Assembly (NCBI RefSeq): GCF_002245495.1
Contig: NZ_NQJF01000017.1
Location: 1 to 64,000, forward strand
Source of the DNA: Oceanimonas baumannii
GTDB lineage: Bacteria > Pseudomonadota > Gammaproteobacteria > Enterobacterales > Aeromonadaceae
Length of the DNA: 64,000 nt
Direction: 5' to 3'
Each line of letters starts with the position of its first letter. The first letter of the stretch is position 1. The notes beneath the pieces were generated by a model. It saw only the letters and a list, made by a program, of their open reading frames with translations. It made no database searches and was not told the origin of the DNA. Made by a program: the position numbers and the translations under genes. Of the stretch, positions 62,213 through 64,000 are shown piece by piece.

Positions 62213-64000
62213 TTAATTTTCTTCCAGCTCGATGTTGATACCCAGGGAGCGGATTTCCTTCAGCAATACGTTGAAGGACTCGGGCATGCCCGGCTCCATG
62301 CGGTGATCACCGTCCACGATGTTCTTGTACATCTTGGTCCGGCCGTTCACATCGTCCGACTTGACGGTCAGCATTTCCTGCAGGGTGTAGGCGGCACCGT
62401 ATGCTTCCAGTGCCCATACTTCCATCTCCCCGAAACGCTGACCACCGAACTGGGCTTTACCGCCCAGCGGCTGCTGGGTAACCAGACTGTAGGAACCGGT
62501 AGAACGCGCATGCATCTTGTCGTCCACCAGGTGGTTCAGCTTCAGCATGTACATGTAACCCACGGTCACCGGACGCTCAAAGGCGTTACCGGTACGGCCG
62601 TCGAACAGGGTAATCTGACCGGATTCCGGCAGATCCGCCAGGGTCAGCAGACGCTTGATTTCGTGCTCACGGGCACCGTCAAACGCCGGCGTGGCGATCG
62701 GCATACCCTTGCGCAGGTTGTTGGCCAGTACGCGGACTTCGTCATCGGAGAAGGTGGACAGATCCACTTTTTGCCGTACGCCTTCACCCAGATTGTAGAC
62801 TTCCTGGATAAATTCGCGCAGACGGGCCAGCTCCTGCTGCTCCTTGATCATGCGATCAATCTTCTCACCGATACCCTTGGCCGCCAGGCCCAGGTGGGTT
62901 TCAAGAATCTGACCGATGTTCATCCGCGAGGGTACACCCAGCGGGTTAAGCACGATGTCGACCGGACGACCTTGCTCGTCGTGAGGCATGTCTTCCACCG
63001 GAACAATGGTGGATACCACACCCTTGTTACCGTGACGACCCGCCATCTTGTCACCAGGCTGGATGCGACGCTTCACAGCCAGGTAAACCTTGACGATCTT
63101 CAGCACGCCAGGTGCCAGATCATCACCCTGGGTGATCTTGCGACGCTTGTTCTCAAACTTCTTGTCGAAGTCGGCTTTCAGCTCGATGTACTGCTCGGCG
63201 ATCTGCTCCAGCTCAACCTGCTTGGCTTCGTCGTCCAGCGCCTGCTCCAGCAGCTTGTCGCGGGTCAGCTTGGCGACCTTGTCGGCGCTCATACCAGCAG
63301 CGGTGAGCACAGAGCGGGCACGGGCGAAGATACCCTCTTCGAGAATACTGAACTCTTCAGTCAGGTCTTTTTTGGCCTGCTTGAGCTGCATGTGCTCGAT
63401 GTCCTGGGCACGCTTGTCCTTCTCGACGCCGTCACGGGTAAATACCTGAACGTCGATAACGGTACCGTACACGGAGTTCGGCACCCGCAGGGAAGAGTCC
63501 TTCACGTCAGACGCCTTCTCACCGAAGATGGCGCGCAGCAGCTTCTCTTCCGGCGTCAGCTGGGTTTCACCTTTCGGTGTTACCTTGCCCACCAGAATGT
63601 CGCCGGGTTTCACTTCGGCACCCACGTAGACGATACCGGACTCATCCAGCTTGGACAGTGCGGCTTCACCCACGTTGGGAATATCCGCGGTGATCTCTTC
63701 CGGACCCAGCTTGGTGTCACGGGAGATACAGGACAGTTCCTGAATGTGAATGGTGGTCAGGCGATCTTCCATCACCACCCGCTCGCTGAGCAGGATGGAG
63801 TCTTCGAAGTTGTAGCCGTTCCACGGCATAAAGGCCACACGCAGGTTCTGACCCAGCGCCAGTTCACCCAGATCGGTAGACGGGCCGTCGGCCAGTACGT
63901 CACCGCTGATCACGCGCTCACCGGGCATCACACAGGGACGCTGGTTGATACAGGTGTTCTGGTTGGAACGGGTGTATTTGGTCAGGTTGTAGATGTCGAT
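62213..64000 (-). CDS. rpoB: RNA polymerase beta subunit, C-terminal part (cut by window end)
   Basis: The beta subunit of RNA polymerase; only the last 595 residues are present because the gene continues past 64000. Visible landmarks include [52 protein letters not shown], the Mg/nucleotide-site region [17 protein letters not shown] and the C-terminal [25 protein letters not shown]. The frame stays open to the window edge. The rifampicin pocket (cluster I) lies beyond the edge. Confidence 0.97.
   Translation of the reverse strand: MDIYNLTKYTRSNQNTCINQRPCVMPGERVISGDVLADGPSTDLGELALGQNLRVAFMPWNGYNFEDSILLSERVVMEDRLTTIHIQELSCISRDTKLGPEEITADIPNVGEAALSKLDESGIVYVGAEVKPGDILVGKVTPKGETQLTPEEKLLRAIFGEKASDVKDSSLRVPNSVYGTVIDVQVFTRDGVEKDKRAQDIEHMQLKQAKKDLTEEFSILEEGIFARARSVLTAAGMSADKVAKLTRDKLLEQALDDEAKQVELEQIAEQYIELKADFDKKFENKRRKITQGDDLAPGVLKIVKVYLAVKRRIQPGDKMAGRHGNKGVVSTIVPVEDMPHDEQGRPVDIVLNPLGVPSRMNIGQILETHLGLAAKGIGEKIDRMIKEQQELARLREFIQEVYNLGEGVRQKVDLSTFSDDEVRVLANNLRKGMPIATPAFDGAREHEIKRLLTLADLPESGQITLFDGRTGNAFERPVTVGYMYMLKLNHLVDDKMHARSTGSYSLVTQQPLGGKAQFGGQRFGEMEVWALEAYGAAYTLQEMLTVKSDDVNGRTKMYKNIVDGDHRMEPGMPESFNVLLKEIRSLGINIELEEN

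Overview
The window is chromosomal DNA of a gammaproteobacterium. The gene content (arcB, rfaH, dksA, pcnB, erpA, cysJIH, a rrn operon beside gmhB) and gene order close to Escherichia coli point to the enteric/Vibrio/Aeromonas side of the class. I infer an Aeromonadales-type organism (Oceanimonas, Oceanisphaera or Aeromonas relatives), but this rests on pattern recognition, not on a database search. Nearly all of the window is coding and looks vertically inherited. I saw no prophage, CRISPR array, transposase gene, tRNA gene or plasmid gene.

Layout. Positions 1-47 are the first bases of a 16S rRNA gene read leftward, with its leader, boxA and two strong promoters (to about 345). Upstream, a leftward operon (411-6845) encodes a Yej/Opp-type peptide ABC transporter (two permeases, a binding protein, two ATPases) and ends in gmhB. 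metNIQ (7241-9773) reads rightward behind a promoter overlapped by MetJ-like boxes. rfaH follows, facing a LysM plus beta-barrel outer-membrane protein, then dgt and arcB. gltB-gltD (15947-21832) make glutamate. mtnN, a cobD/cbiB-like gene and btuF follow, then tyrS, a mepM-type endopeptidase, a HIT protein, a glutaredoxin-like protein, erpA, hemL and a VOC protein.

From 30.7 to 47.6 kb the order closely follows E. coli: mrcB, hrpB, (a GGDEF-EAL gene), thpR, sfsA, dksA, gluQRS, pcnB, folK, panB, panC, panD, yadH, yadG, hpt. Then come ubiX, mpl, ppa, a 28-codon membrane peptide gene that I identified from the sequence, an uncharacterised gene, the sulfate-assimilation block cysG and cysJIH, and finally rpoC and the 3' part of rpoB (cut by the window end).

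Systems. metNIQ imports methionine; mtnN recycles the S-adenosylmethionine by-products; cysJIH plus cysG (siroheme) reduce sulfate to sulfide; gltBD assimilates ammonia; folK/panBCD supply folate and pantothenate. The non-coding DNA is the least ordinary part: a three-copy dispersed element with about 30-bp inverted termini (22042-22248, 44974-45258, 47758-47960), an 83-bp three-stem palindromic element (53352-53434), NtrC-like sites between arcB and gltB, an apparent AUU start codon in pcnB, and the small membrane-peptide gene with its own promoter and ribosome binding site.
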